The notes under the pieces: model-generated
Told to the model about the DNA's origin: nothing
What the model saw: the letters and a program-made list of their open reading frames with translations, nothing else
Databases searched by the model: none
Source: Bimastos eiseni
Lineage: Eukaryota; Annelida; Clitellata; Crassiclitellata; Lumbricidae
Length of the DNA: 64,000 nucleotides
Direction: 5' to 3'
Assembly: GCA_959347315.1 (NCBI GenBank)
Contig: OY365822.1
Location: 11,105,822-11,169,821, forward strand
Shown here: positions 46,815-57,409 of the stretch, one piece after another
Position numbering within the stretch: position 1 is the stretch's first letter
Layout: each line of letters starts with the position of its first letter
Translations under genes and position numbers: made by a program

Positions 46815-49800
46815 TAATAATGATAATTATAATTATAAAGACGATTTACGTGGCGCCGTAACGCGGCCATACCGCAACAAGGGCGTCTCACATACAATTA
46901 ATAAAGTTGTCTTAAAGCGCCTTTGTGAGGAGATTCTAATAAAGCGCTATATAATGACCAAACACATACATGCATGCATGCATACATGCTATCCATCGAC
47001 TGACTTCAACAAAGTAGCGTTGAGCAAAGTAGAAATGCGAAGAGATCTGCTCTTCCTTTGAAAATACGCAGTCTAGTCATCCAGGTGCCTTGTACTCAAC
47101 CGTTACATCGCTAATCCCGCTAGACACCTCCCAGAAGAGAATAAGGTCTGCTCTGGAAGCCATTGCCCCGACCGACCGATTGAATAACTGACTGATTTAT
47201 TGACCGACCGATTGACTGATAGACTGACTGACTGACTGACTGATTGACTTACTGACTAACTAACTTACTGATTGACTGACTGACTGACTGATTGACTTAC
47301 TGACTAACTAACTTATTGATTGACTGACTGACTAACCTACTAACTGACTGACTGATTGATTGACTGACTGACTGACCGACCTACCGACCAACTGACTGAC
47401 CAATTGACTGACTTACTAACTGACTGATTGACTGATTGACTGATTGACTGACTGACTGACTGACCGAATGAATGAATGAATGAATGAATGAATGAATGAA
47501 TGAATGAATGAATGAATGAATGAATGACTAATGACTCAGAAGTAGTGAGCGCGTAAAGACCGATCACGCACAGGCTACAGATTATGGGAAGATTAGAACA
47601 GTCGTTTTCATGGCCAGTTTTGACAGCGATGTTTCGATCTGAACGCATAATACCGGAAGCGAGGGTAACATCAGTCTCATTAGAGAAAGGGCCCAGCCTT
47701 CTATTTCTACAGGTAGCATCGAATTGGGGATGGACGAACCACACAATTAGGCCTATCCACCGTTTAAGCATATAATATTATACCAATTCGATGACTCTTG
47801 TGTCGACAAGGCTTGCAGAAGAAACGGACCGTCCGTTGACGGTCATGTAGCGGCGAATGACAGACCTCGCCTCATCGTGCCTCCCCTTTAAGATCAACCA
47901 TCGAAGAGACTCCGGTAGTATACTAAGAATACCAAGCACACATTATAAGCACATACAAACACACTTGCGCACATTAAATTTTATGGGTCTATTAATAATT
48001 TGATTAGATGGACATAACACTTAACTCCTTGCACACTGCTTGCACTCTGGCATGCCAGTTCCAAACCTTAACGAAGTAGGAGGGCGACATTGATTGGCAA
48101 TGTTATCACACATCTTATCTTCTTGTTTTAGACCTTCCATCACAGACTAATAGAAGGTAAGCGAACTGACGCCCTTCAAGCCGCTAAACTGAAGCTACTA
48201 AAACACGACACTAATTAACAGCGGCGTCATAGGTAATTAAGTAATCACGTACATAGAACCGCCTGCATACAAATCGCGAGAGCGTCAGATATGAACAATC
48301 AAAGAATTAAGTAGCCTACAGGCTACAGTCAGAAAACAATTAAAATGAGCAGTTACAAAACAGACGTTTCCGGTGCTGTTAGAGAGTTGGTAGATAGTAC
48401 GCAATGGGGTAGGCCCCCTAATCATATGTCTAAGAATCTGGCGATATAACAGGGCATGATATGGCCTACCATGCATCATCCTGATATTCACAGTGAATTA
48501 AAGGACACCATCATATTATTACGATGGTGTCCTTTCACTGGGATTGTTAGTGTTAGGCCTGTGCGATATATTTGGCTTCTTGGGTTCTACATGGGGGTCC
48601 AGAGGTGGGGAATGCATGCGTATGACCCACCTAATCATATAATTATGAGGCTTATGGGGGTAGATTGTCTATATGTGGGGCCAGAGGTCGGGCATGTATA
48701 ACCCTGTGTCCCACCTCCTCGTATAATCAATTAAGAGGCTCACATGAGAAGATCGTCACACGGGTTCATAAGCGTCTGATATATAAAGGATATCCCGCGT
48801 TGGACAATGCTAACTCCGCTACTGTTTGGACTTTGACAGTGCCAGTCCCAAGCCTGGAGAAAGAAGGGGGGTGACACCAAATGACCTTCGGTATGGAACG
48901 GTGTCGTTAAAAAATCAACACACAAGGGACAATGGTATTTCAAGAAATAGTGAATGTAGAATAATGAGCTTGCGAAAAATAAGTGTACTGGACCCGCGCC
49001 AAATGACACAGCGATTATAACAACTAAAAATTAACAGACAGTGTTACACCAACAAACTCATAAACATACATAGAGTGAGAGATACACGTACAAGAGAAAT
49101 AGGAATAGAAATACGCTTGGCAGCATGGAGACGAGCAGGTATCGGATGTCATCACGTACGAAGTAAGCGACGAATGTAAGCGCGACGAATCCAGCGCTGC
49201 GAGCGATCGTTGAGCCGACGATTATGATGGCTCTCTGCTTAAGCGGAACCAACTCAACACCTGACAAACATTATATTGATGTCCGGTCATATCGATGCAA
49301 TGTTAATTCAAGGTTAAGGTAAAAAGAAGCGGCCTCGCTATTGCGAACTTGATTTTATATTATAGCGTCGGGCCCGGTGTTTAAGGTGGAATCTCTGACG
49401 AAGCTTTTGCGTGGAGTTGAAAAACTTCGAACATTTACTTTATATTGTATTTATCAATTTTTATGATATTTATTATATTTTTGTTTTATTATTATTATTA
49501 TTATGATTATTATTATTATTATTATTATTGTTATTATTATTTTCAATAATATTATTATTATTATATTATTACTATTATCATTGCTAATATTATTATTATC
49601 ATTGTTATTATTAGGATTAGGATTAGGATTAGGATTAGGATTAGGATTAGGATTAGGATTAGGATTAGGATTAGGATTAGGATTAGGATTAGGATTAGGA
49701 TTAGGATTAGGATTAGGATTAGGATTAGGATTAGGATTAGGATTAGGATTAGGATTAGGATTAGGATTAGGATTAGGATTAGGATTAGGATTAGGATTAG

Positions 49801-52800
49801 GATTAGGATTAGGATTAGGATTAGGATTAGGATTAGGATTAGGATTAGGATTAGGATTAGGATTAGGATTAGGATTAGGATTAGGATTAGGATTAGGATT
49901 AGGATTAGGATTAGGATTAGGATTAGGATTAGGATTAGGATTAGGATTAGGATTAGGATTAGGATTAGGATTAGGATTAGGATTAGGATTAGGATTAGGA
50001 TTATTGTTGCTATGGCTAATTTATATATCGCCCCTCCACGTGTGCCTACTCAGTTTCAGTTTATCCTGATAACTCCGCCACAGGTAGTACTCGGCCAGTG
50101 CCAGTCCCAAGCCTGGATAAAGGAGGAGGGCGACGCTAATGATTTATGTTATCACACAGTATCGTAAACTGCAACTACCACCACTTATCCTGGTACGAAG
50201 GCAATATCATGGTAGGAGTGAATATGACGCGTAAAAACTGTGTCATATACAACAGTTAATTAATTAATAGTTAATTACACAAGGCAAGTGTTTAATTTAT
50301 CTTAACTTTGTTTTATTTTAAACAAAAATCAACATATAGAATAATTGCTGCCCTCAAACGTTAGTCAATCATTCGAGTTACAGGACAAAAGACAACGGAC
50401 TCACAGAGGACAGCCGAAGATAGGAAGATTCCAGAGAAGCCAACACCGATTAGGAATCGCCCGAAGACTGTGATGGCATAACTGGGATTAATCGTCGACA
50501 ATGTCAACCCCACAAGACGAATAAACATGAAGGTGGCCACCGCCTTTTTGCGACCAAACCTAAAAAAATCACCAGATACATAGTGAACTAACCATCCGCT
50601 TTCGAGCATACAACACCTGCGAACAATGTTCCTCTAATTTTTTTTAAAGTGGTGTGAGCAGGTAATTTTGTGAAATAAACTAATGGAGCCCACTTTTGTG
50701 CGCAGGTCCGAGCTGAAGACGATGATAGTTAAATAATGAGAATATTTAGATGCCATGGTGGTAAGTTCTGATAACCTGAGAAGAGTCCCTTGTCTAAAGA
50801 TAAATAAGGAGAAGTAAGAAAAGTAAGGGGGAGTATTAGCCGAGGAGCCAAAGTTTCTGGAGTAAGGCAGGCAGCAGCCCGCGAGGAGACTCGGTATACG
50901 TGATTTAATTTAAAAAAATTGTGTGCGCACATCATATTCTTGTATGCGCTGTGGCGCAGCTGCCCGCGCGCGCACACACATGCACACAGCCTAGAGGAAA
51001 CATTGCTTGCGAGCTAGTTATGCAAATGAAAAAAATTGACAGCTCCCGTAGGTGTCTTGGACTAGAGAATCTACAGCATTATGCAGATGAGTGAGGAGTA
51101 GTGTTTTCATGGAATCATTCGATGACTATCAACTATCATTAATGATTTATGTTTAACTAGGGCGACCATGTTTTGGGTTTTGATTTCAATGTACCCGACT
51201 GTGGAAACTATGTAGACCTACTTGAGTCAATATTTTCATTTTATTTTATTCTTAAATTTGATACCGCCCTTCTTCCAACATCTTTTGCTCAGAAGTGCAT
51301 GCACACGCCTCGACGGCGCAATTTAAGTTGTACTGCAGAGGAACAATTGTGCGCGAAGGACTTGCTCAAGGTCCCTATACAGTGACTGACGCCTCCGACG
51401 AGGGTCGAACCCGCTCACTCTGCTCACACTGAGCGTTACGGGCCGTCCGCTCTAACCAATCGGTCACCCTGCCACGCGTGTGGCTGGTTTGAGGGTAGTT
51501 AGGTCTTTTGTTACAGAGGTGAGGTCATTGGTCCGCTGATAAGCGTTCTCAAGGCGCCTTCGGAAGGTTTTAATTGCTTGAAGGAAAGAATTGAACCAAC
51601 GCTACTAATATATGAGGTGTGTGATAATGAGTGATGCATGAATGTCGAGATTATCACGATTGAGTGGAATTATAGCAAGATACAAGGTCATTTAGTAAGG
51701 AAAGAGGGTTGAGAACAAATTATGAGTTACGGATGTGTACCTTTGATGAAGGCCTGAGGTTCAATGGACCCAACGGGATGGAATGAGTGAGTGAATTAAG
51801 GGAGGGTAGAAGGAAAGGGCTTAATTTCGAGGTCAATCATGACTAGGTAGTGGTCAGTGATGTTTAGAACATACTCAACCGAATATGGTAATCTCGGAAA
51901 TAAAAGGGAGAAGGCGGCAGAAGTGATTACAAGGTCGAATGTCTGGTTCTTGATATGTGTCCGAATGTTTACGTTTTGTACGAGATTGACATATAGGAGT
52001 AGACTGACAGGTGGGAGGAGATTGACAGAGGTGCAAGAGTTTAGAGGAATTGTCAACATGATTATTGTAGCCGTCTACGAGTAAGAATATTTTGATAGTA
52101 GAGAAAGCGAGCGAGAGGAAAAATCCACATCCACCAAGTAAGACAAAGGGTTTGGTGGAGTAGGCAGATGGACGGTAGATATAGAAGACTGTCAGCAGAT
52201 ATGAGGCGAACTAGTCGCTATGCAATGCATTCATTACTACGAGTTCTGCTACGTCCCAGGTGCGGATATAACAGTTTTCCTCCCCTAGGCCTAGATTTCT
52301 ATGCCGCCCTTCCAAATTTTAAATTACATGCTGAAAACCACAATTTTCTCTCCCTGCCATAGCAGGGAGAGAAACCAGCACTGCTTCTATTAAAAAGATG
52401 AAAATAAATAAAGTGTATTAACTTAGCGAGTGCAGAGGCGTCTACACCATAGAAACCTTGGAGCAAATGTTACAACCAAAAAGTAGGCATCAGAGGGAAG
52501 ACCTCATTGCGAACTTAGGGAAGTTAATTGTATAAGTATTACACCATTAAAATCTTGTATTATTTACAGTCGAGCCATTCTGTTCTATTCTGCAGTGTCA
52601 TTAACTTGGCTTCATCTACTATTCATCCATGAATAATAATATAGTCAGTCAAAATTGGGGTAGGAAATTGCTCCAATGACTTAGAGGTGATAGACGCCTC
52701 TGAGTGAGTACATGAGTTTAAACTTTAATAAAACAGTACAACACAGTGATCAAACATTCCTTCCTTAGTCCACTTGCTTGCTAATACTTACTTTTTATAT

Positions 52801-55118
52801 ATAAACATTTTTGAATCCAACTTATGCCATCCCTGGAAATGTGCAGCCCTAGGCCGCGGCCTGCCTAGTGGTAAACACGGCGCTACTACGTTCTACACTC
52901 CCATGGTAGGTCTACCACAAGTGTGGCACGGTGGCCGATTGGTTAGAGCGGTGGGCCCGTAACCCTCAGTGTGCGCTGAGTTAGCGGGTTCGACCCTCGT
53001 CTGGGATGTCACTGTGCAAGGACCTTGAGCAAGTTCTTCGAACTTCGAATTGCTCTGCAGTACAACTGCAATTGCGCCGTCGATGCGTGTGCACTTCTGA
53101 GCAAAAGATGTTGGAAGAAGGGCGATATCAAATTTCAGAATTCAAATTCAAGTTTCCATAACAGCTTCACAGCACTACATCAATTTGCTAGATGAGTAAG
53201 AACATAGTGGTTTTCGTCATACCTGTCTGCAATTGTTCCCGAGATGGCGCCACCGACTAAAAGACCGCACATGTAGGAAGTGGCGATTAACGGAACCAGG
53301 TATTCGCGGGAACAGACGAGGTCGAACTATAATTCAACAAATCTATGCATTGCGTCATCACGAATACAGACGAAGCAACCTTGACATCGTAAATGGAGGT
53401 TCTACACTTTCCAAGTCGATTACGCAACATTTATCTTAAAACAAAGACGCTTTATATTATGTAGGAGTATGATAATTGGGTCACCGGTCGCTATAAGGCG
53501 GTATCACATATCGAATAACGGTTGCAAAAAGAAACGCCTCTAATTAGCGGTTCGTACATCTAATTTATGGTTTTTCAAAGCGAGTGTTCGTGATCGAAAG
53601 TCCCAGACACTGTTAATCTTTAGATTTGGGTCTTAACAAGTATACATAGCCCTGAACCTTTAGAATAATTATTTCTGTCGATTACAATGGCCTATGTTGC
53701 CACAAGATGTCGTTAGACTCTGTACCCATTCTACGACATAGTTAGCTTTGGTTAATTAACGATTCGGTAAGTTAGACGCCATTGGTAATATAATGTTGAC
53801 CAGAGTCTGATGTCCGTAACTTCTAATACTGGAAGTCTTTGTTCAAACGCTGATCGTTTGATGATGTTGCAGATGACCTTTTTGGCGTAACAGGTGCCCT
53901 TATCAAGGTCGTGTCCGACACGTTGTTTAAATTATCCTATTTTCGTCACGTTTCCCGGGAATCTGATCGATCTAATGATTTGCTGAGTAATGACAGCCCT
54001 TCATCCTTCCCCTCATATCCTCCTCCTCTTCCTCTTCCCCCTCTTCCTCCTCCTCATCACCATTATAATTATCATCATCATCATCCTCACCACCACCACC
54101 ACAACCACCACCACCACCACAACCACCACCACCACCACAACCACCACCACAACCACCACCACCACAACCACCACCACAACCACCACCACCACCACAACCA
54201 CCACCACAACCACCACTACCACCACCACCACAACCACCACCACAACCACCACCACCACAACCACCACCACCACCACCATCATCATCATCAATATCACCGT
54301 CGTCCTCAGGATTTTAATAATTGATGAACTTGTTTCGTTGTCGTCATAATCGTTGCCAGAAATTTTTGCATCATCATGATGTAATCAATCTTTTACTCCT
54401 CCTCCTCCTCTTCTTCCACTTCTTCCGTCTTTTCACCTCTTCCTCATCCTTGCCATTTTTATCGAATTTATCATCAATATCTTCGTCATCGTAATGTCAC
54501 CACAATAATATTATTATCCTTATCGTACTCGTCAGCTGTTTCGTCATATTGATGTACATGCTTATTTACTGGAAAACTTTATATAGCACCGCTTTATTAT
54601 TATCATCATCATTATCATCATTATTATTAATATTATTATTATTAATTATTATTATTTGTAATTATTATTATTATTACTATTATTATTATTATTATCATTA
54701 TTATTATTATTATTATTACCCTGCTCACTGCCGTGACAGTAAACATCGTCTGTTCGTAGGTCCACTGATTGCACTGAACGACCTCCGGTTCCTCTTCCAG
54801 TCTTTCCGATCGATTCCAATTGTGGAAGTCCTCCATCTGGAAAGCGCTATAGTTGAATGCAAACACCTCGCACTGGCTGTATGATCCTCCCTCCCGTTCC
54901 TCTCCTTGACCGCTCCCTGGAATGGCTATGTACTTCTGGAGGGCTTGAGGGAGGCTTGCCAGCTCGGGAACCCGGCAGAAGTGAGGCATGCGGGCGACGG
55001 GGAAAATCAGAGTGAGCGCATCGTTCAAAGTGAAGCTTATCGTAAAGAAGCAGGCGTAGATGCAAACCTGGTAGACGCCGCACGTTCCGGTCCACTGGAA
55101 GGTCTCTTCAAACTTCAT
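34747..55118 (-). CDS. SLC22-family (organic cation/anion type) transporter, one exon not found
   Basis: A 12-TM major facilitator of the plasma membrane; substrate not predictable. Exons in transcript order: 54729-55118, 53223-53326, 50405-50559, 49092-49260, 47784-47922, [missing], 40898-41121, 39693-39877, 35956-36095, 34747-35299. The start is MKFEETFQWTGTCGVYQ, as in SLC22A proteins. TM1 is followed by a large Cys-containing extracellular loop ending QCNQW. Motif A spans exons 2-3 (GTIADR|FGRKK), then PESLRWL (SLC22 PESPRWL), AELYPTQIRS, and LLLPETL before the tail. The 104-, 155- and 169-bp exon lengths are those I recall for vertebrate SLC22 genes. The exon after 47784 (intracellular-loop end, usually DLxRTPxxR) is absent from the sequence. 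Phase requires its length to be 3n+2. The C-terminal exon adds an unusual 184-residue Ser/Thr/Gly/Asp-rich tail. Confidence 0.9.
35690..35890 (+). pseudogene. LINE 3'-end fragment in an SLC22 intron
   Basis: Contains the cctttcagaggcgcctgcag then actttcctgttcttcg segment (peptide FQRRLQTFLFF) and a gcgcctctgatatcgaatgg then cgctacataag tail. It is inserted opposite to the host gene. Confidence 0.65.
36605..36665. repeat. GATT microsatellite
   Basis: Imperfect gattgatt run in an SLC22 intron. Confidence 0.8.
37110..39440. repeat. 2.3-kb foldback: large inverted repeat
   Basis: Inner arms of about 213 bases (about 37,914-38,127 and 38,158-38,370) are almost exact reverse complements (few mismatches) around a 30-base spacer. 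Pairing continues outward, less exactly, through recognisable blocks: ttttcacttaatta, caggttcacctctgcctg, gacagtagacattgaggata, ccctagcccaacga and caattatat...tgtctt. It reaches about 37,110 on the left and 39,440 on the right. The right arm is longer, with a 14-bp tandem repeat (gatgggagggcttt, 38,630-38,685). The open frames inside mirror each other and are not genes. It lies wholly in the SLC22 intron between exons 39693-39877 and 35956-36095. Confidence 0.9.
39500..39690. repeat. CCGA/TTGA degenerate tetranucleotide array
   Basis: ccgaccgattgtccgattga units run right up to the donor of SLC22 exon 39693-39877. The open frames of Ser/Val/Gly/Arg are artefacts. Confidence 0.85.
39975..40001. 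repeat. 13-bp palindrome
   Basis: tgaaagagatata and tatatctctttca flank a single base. It lies in an SLC22 intron. Confidence 0.8.
40246..40330. repeat. ATG/ACG trinucleotide run and AAT run
   Basis: (atg)n then (acgatg)n then (aat)n in an SLC22 intron. Confidence 0.9.
40775..40880 (+). mobile_element. LINE 3' tail
   Basis: gattaggttgtacagggaaa, then gacgctatataaatctg, then a short repeat tail (aatacaatagaataca). Nearly the same tail ends the element at 62,875-63,085. Confidence 0.65.
41211..45008. repeat. GGAAT-type satellite with 690-bp higher-order repeat
   Basis: About 3.8 kb of variants of ggaat, ggaataggat and ggaatggggt. From about 41,816 to 43,910 the array repeats with a 690-bp period, about three copies that look identical wherever I compared them (for example 42,121, 42,811 and 43,501 begin the same way). 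At 44,033-44,566 a 345-bp offset (half of 690) relates two blocks. Long frames on both strands (Met-Glu-Trp-Asn or Phe-His-Ser-Ile types) are artefacts. It lies within the SLC22 intron next to the missing exon. Confidence 0.95.
45070..45420. repeat. about 30-bp minisatellite
   Basis: Repeated units like aatgggaggttgagagcaaa tggaggaa with length and base variation. Confidence 0.8.
45470..46450. repeat. 60-bp tandem repeat split by a MITE
   Basis: Units of about 60 bases starting ttagttcatttcgattcgct and containing ggtggcgcaatatacacggt occur about three times at 45,470-45,654 and three or four times at 46,245-46,450, in the same orientation. The block between them is the MITE. Confidence 0.8.
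45655..46244. mobile_element. MITE with about 38-bp terminal inverted repeats
   Basis: The left end tgtggacctttatatgaaaa then gggaccacattgtcg is matched by the reverse complement of the right end (cgacgatctggtccc then ttttcatgtaaacgtccaca) with a few mismatches. It is about 590 bp with no coding frame. Flanking attt on both sides may be a 4-bp target duplication. The insertion interrupts the 60-bp tandem repeat. Confidence 0.75.
46733..46830. repeat. (AAT)n microsatellite
   Basis: Nearly perfect aat array in an SLC22 intron; the poly-Tyr frame is an artefact. Confidence 0.97.
47170..47527. repeat. CTGA degenerate array then (GAAT)n
   Basis: ctgactgattgactta units to about 47,465, then a perfect (tgaa)n run to 47,527. 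The array ends about 260 bases from SLC22 exon 47784-47922. Confidence 0.95.
48050..48890 (+). mobile_element. two GAGGGCGAC-family copies
   Basis: Copies at about 48,055-48,120 (gtaggagggcgacattgatt) and 48,830-48,890 (gccagtcccaagcctggaga). The second ends in a diverged ggggggtgac. Confidence 0.6.
48500..48535. repeat. 13-bp hairpin
   Basis: aaaggacaccatc (48500-48512) and gatggtgtccttt (48523-48535) pair perfectly around a 10-base AT-rich loop. Confidence 0.8.
49480..49611. repeat. ATT-rich microsatellite
   Basis: Imperfect (att)n leading directly into the GGATTA array. Confidence 0.9.
49612..50003. repeat. (GGATTA)n array, about 65 units
   Basis: About 390 bases of perfect ttagga hexamer in the SLC22 intron between exons 50405-50559 and 49092-49260. 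It differs by one base from the animal telomere repeat TTAGGG. No TTAGGG unit is seen inside. The Gly-Leu frame is an artefact. Confidence 0.97.
50095..50190 (+). mobile_element. GAGGGCGAC-family copy, well preserved
   Basis: gccagtcccaagcctggata, then aaggaggagggcgacgctaa, then tgttatcacacagt and a taaactgcaactaccacca end. Useful as a reference copy for the family. Confidence 0.7.
51252..51482 (-). mobile_element. tRNA-headed SINE, copy 5
   Basis: Reverse orientation: gggtcgaacccgctcactc (B-box) and ccgctctaaccaatcggtca (A-box) read leftwards into the body acttgctcaaggtccc. Confidence 0.8.
51490..52130 (-). pseudogene. CR1/L2-like LINE endonuclease-domain fragment
   Basis: The minus strand reads THIKNQTFDLVITSAA, then NITDHYLVMIDLEI. 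This matches the end of the AP-type endonuclease (GHTLDLVIT...SDHxxVxFxL). The following linker region (RRLENAYQRTNDL-like) also fits ORF2. It is decayed and lies in an SLC22 intron. Confidence 0.75.
52921..53148 (+). mobile_element. tRNA-headed SINE, copy 6
   Basis: The best-preserved copy: gtggccgattggttagagcg, gcgggttcgaccctcgtctg, ccttgagcaagttcttcg, ending ggcgatatcaaatttcagaa. It ends about 75 bases from SLC22 exon 53223-53326. Confidence 0.85.
54075..54290. repeat. CCA/CAA trinucleotide array
   Basis: (caccac/caaccac)n with flanking CTT and CAT runs. Open as poly-His, poly-Thr or poly-Val; not coding. Confidence 0.95.
54598..54720. repeat. ATT microsatellite adjoining the SLC22 first coding exon
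   Basis: (tta)n starts within about 10 bases of the exon-1 splice donor (54728/54727), inside intron 1. Confidence 0.95.
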
Positions 55119-56124
55119 ACTTGACTCGACGTATCAATCGTAATTGTAATCGCAATCGTAATTTCATAGCCACAAGCAAGGCTCTCTCTCAGATATGCAG
55201 GGACCAGGCCCGGAGGGCAGCGCTACCCCAATGCAAAGAGATTGGATAGATCGTAATCGTTATCTATAACTTCTAAAGCGCCACTCAAAAGCCCAGCGCA
55301 GGCAGCTTATTCACGAACGCCACGTCGAATCAGAGGGGTTGTCCAAAGGGTAGTCGGAGTCCGAGTTTCAAGAGTATCTGGGGAGGATCAAGTTTCTTAC
55401 CTCATATAATGACAACTTCTGTTGCGACCTTTTCACAATGCACAAGGCTTTCGATTCAAGCGAAGACCGCAGTTTGTAATTATAACTTATGTTTCTAGCA
55501 GGTGATAACTTCGTAATCTAATTGTTGCTTGATATACCAATCGATGTTAATAGGTCTAATTATGTGTGCAACAATCCGAGAAGAGCCTGGGAGCCGCACA
55601 TAGGCGCAATCCCCAACGACATTTAATTGGGCGTCTTGCTACAGGTACAACTTTTATAGGCTATTAACTTTCACCTAGGGCCTAGGCTTTCTAATTGTGA
55701 CGTGACTCAAACTGCAGAGCAAGGTCTTTGGGTCTACGTGATGCCAGGAGGGGGCGTGCGGTCAAGAAATACGAGCTGGCAATTAGAGCGGGAGACGTAA
55801 TCAGATTCCTGGTGATCTTCAGAAATAAAGGCTAAGCTGATGCAACAATGTCAGCCTCTGTAGCCAACGAATGTCACCGCTAGTGATGATGTCCATGGTG
55901 ACAATGACCTCCAGCTGTTCTTCATCGAGTAAACAAACGTAGACGTGTGATCACGTGCAACCAAGCGAGGACGAATCATACATCGACTAATGAATCTCCT
56001 TGCTAGTCGAAGTCTATGAATTCGCAAAAAAACACAAGCCCCGAACAACAACACGACTAACTAAGCTAGCGAAAGTATCGTCTACAACCTAATGCAAGCT
56101 GTTAAGGCCTACAGAGTATAGGCG

Positions 56125-56155
<31 letters not shown>

Positions 56156-57409
56156 CAGAGACTCCAGAGATTCATCCCAATCGGTGGACAACTTCTTTGA
56201 TTCGACGTAGCGCTCGTCAATAAGCTGGTGCCCTGCACTTGGTTTTCGAGTAGCATTTTGGAAGTTTGAAAATTACGATCTACTAAAAAAGTCCCTTTGC
56301 CTTGGTGTAGCGCTGCCTTCAGGGTCTGGTACCTGCATATCAGAGAGGACCTTGCTAGTGGGTGTCCGTGCTCGCTGCTCAACCCGCTTTCCTGCACGGG
56401 GTGAGTTCCTTGTTCCCTATGCACGAACCCCGTCACTGCCAGTGCTAGCACTCGGGAAGCGTGAGTCTCAATTCTAGATAAAGAAGGAGGGCGACCCTAA
56501 TGATTTTTTTTTCACACAGTGAGTCGTTAAATTGCAACTACCACCACAATGAACGAACCTCAGCTCTCCTGATGTGATAAAGCTAGGGCGCTATATAAGT
56601 AGATACATAAATCGATATGAAAGGACGAATTAAATACATGACAAGGTAACCGATTACTTTCAACGCTGGACTTCTAAAACGAGACATTATTCGATTTATT
56701 AATACGAGCCTATGCGAGTAATCGTCTCTGTTAATATGTAATTGTAACTGTAATATGGAACTCCATTGCACCAGCGTCTAATACAAAGGGCATCAATCGA
56801 TGGCTCACCAAAACCAAGCCGTAAGCAAGTATTCACATAATTCATTCATCCATTCGTCACATCGATTCATATAGCGCCACTCTAGGCGTCTACTCAGGAG
56901 ACAGACAGGCAGATAGACAAACCGACAGACAGACAGACAGATACACAGACAAAGACAAGTAATCTTTGTAATCCTGAATATATTCAGAGAGCAATTATTG
57001 GCCGTTCGTGCCTTGCTAAACAGCTGCACAGCATGAGCAAACTTGGCAACCTATGTTTTCAAAATCCTAAACCTTCACGCTATCACAGTTCTCTAAAAGC
57101 TAATCAACAAACATTCTTTAAATAAAGAAATTACAATCTATTGTCATTCATCGTAAATTCTCTTCACTGCCTACATGCAAAGGCAACGAAATGCTTACAG
57201 TACAAAAAAGTTTAAGGTGCAAAAAAGTTTAATTAACTACTAGAAGTAGTTTGTCGGAAACTCCAGCTCACCTCACGAGAGTCTATAACAGCAACCTTTA
57301 AGGGACTGTTGTGAATCAGGAAAATGTTTAAGTGAATGTATAATGTGTTACTATAGAAATCTGATTAGTCAATAGACAGCAGACAGCTAAGGTAGAGGAC
57401 GGAAAATTG
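55119..57409. other. intergenic DNA between SLC22 and thrombospondin
   Basis: Should contain the SLC22 5' UTR/promoter and the end of the thrombospondin transcript. Visible: third-family repeat (55,262-55,390), a TA run (56,127-56,153), a GAGGGCGAC-family copy (56,438-56,545), and a stretch (56,205-56,280) resembling 36,425-36,500. The minus-strand frame at 56,089-56,451 is not recognisable. Confidence 0.5.

Noticed and set aside
46980..47140. Minus-strand ADLFAFLL peptide as the missing SLC22 exon (DLFRTP block)
   Set aside because: Only DLF matches; a stop follows within a few codons and there is no Trp at the end in the required phase.
49503..50069. 188-codon Gly-Leu repeat frame
   Set aside because: Translation of the GGATTA hexamer array inside an SLC22 intron.
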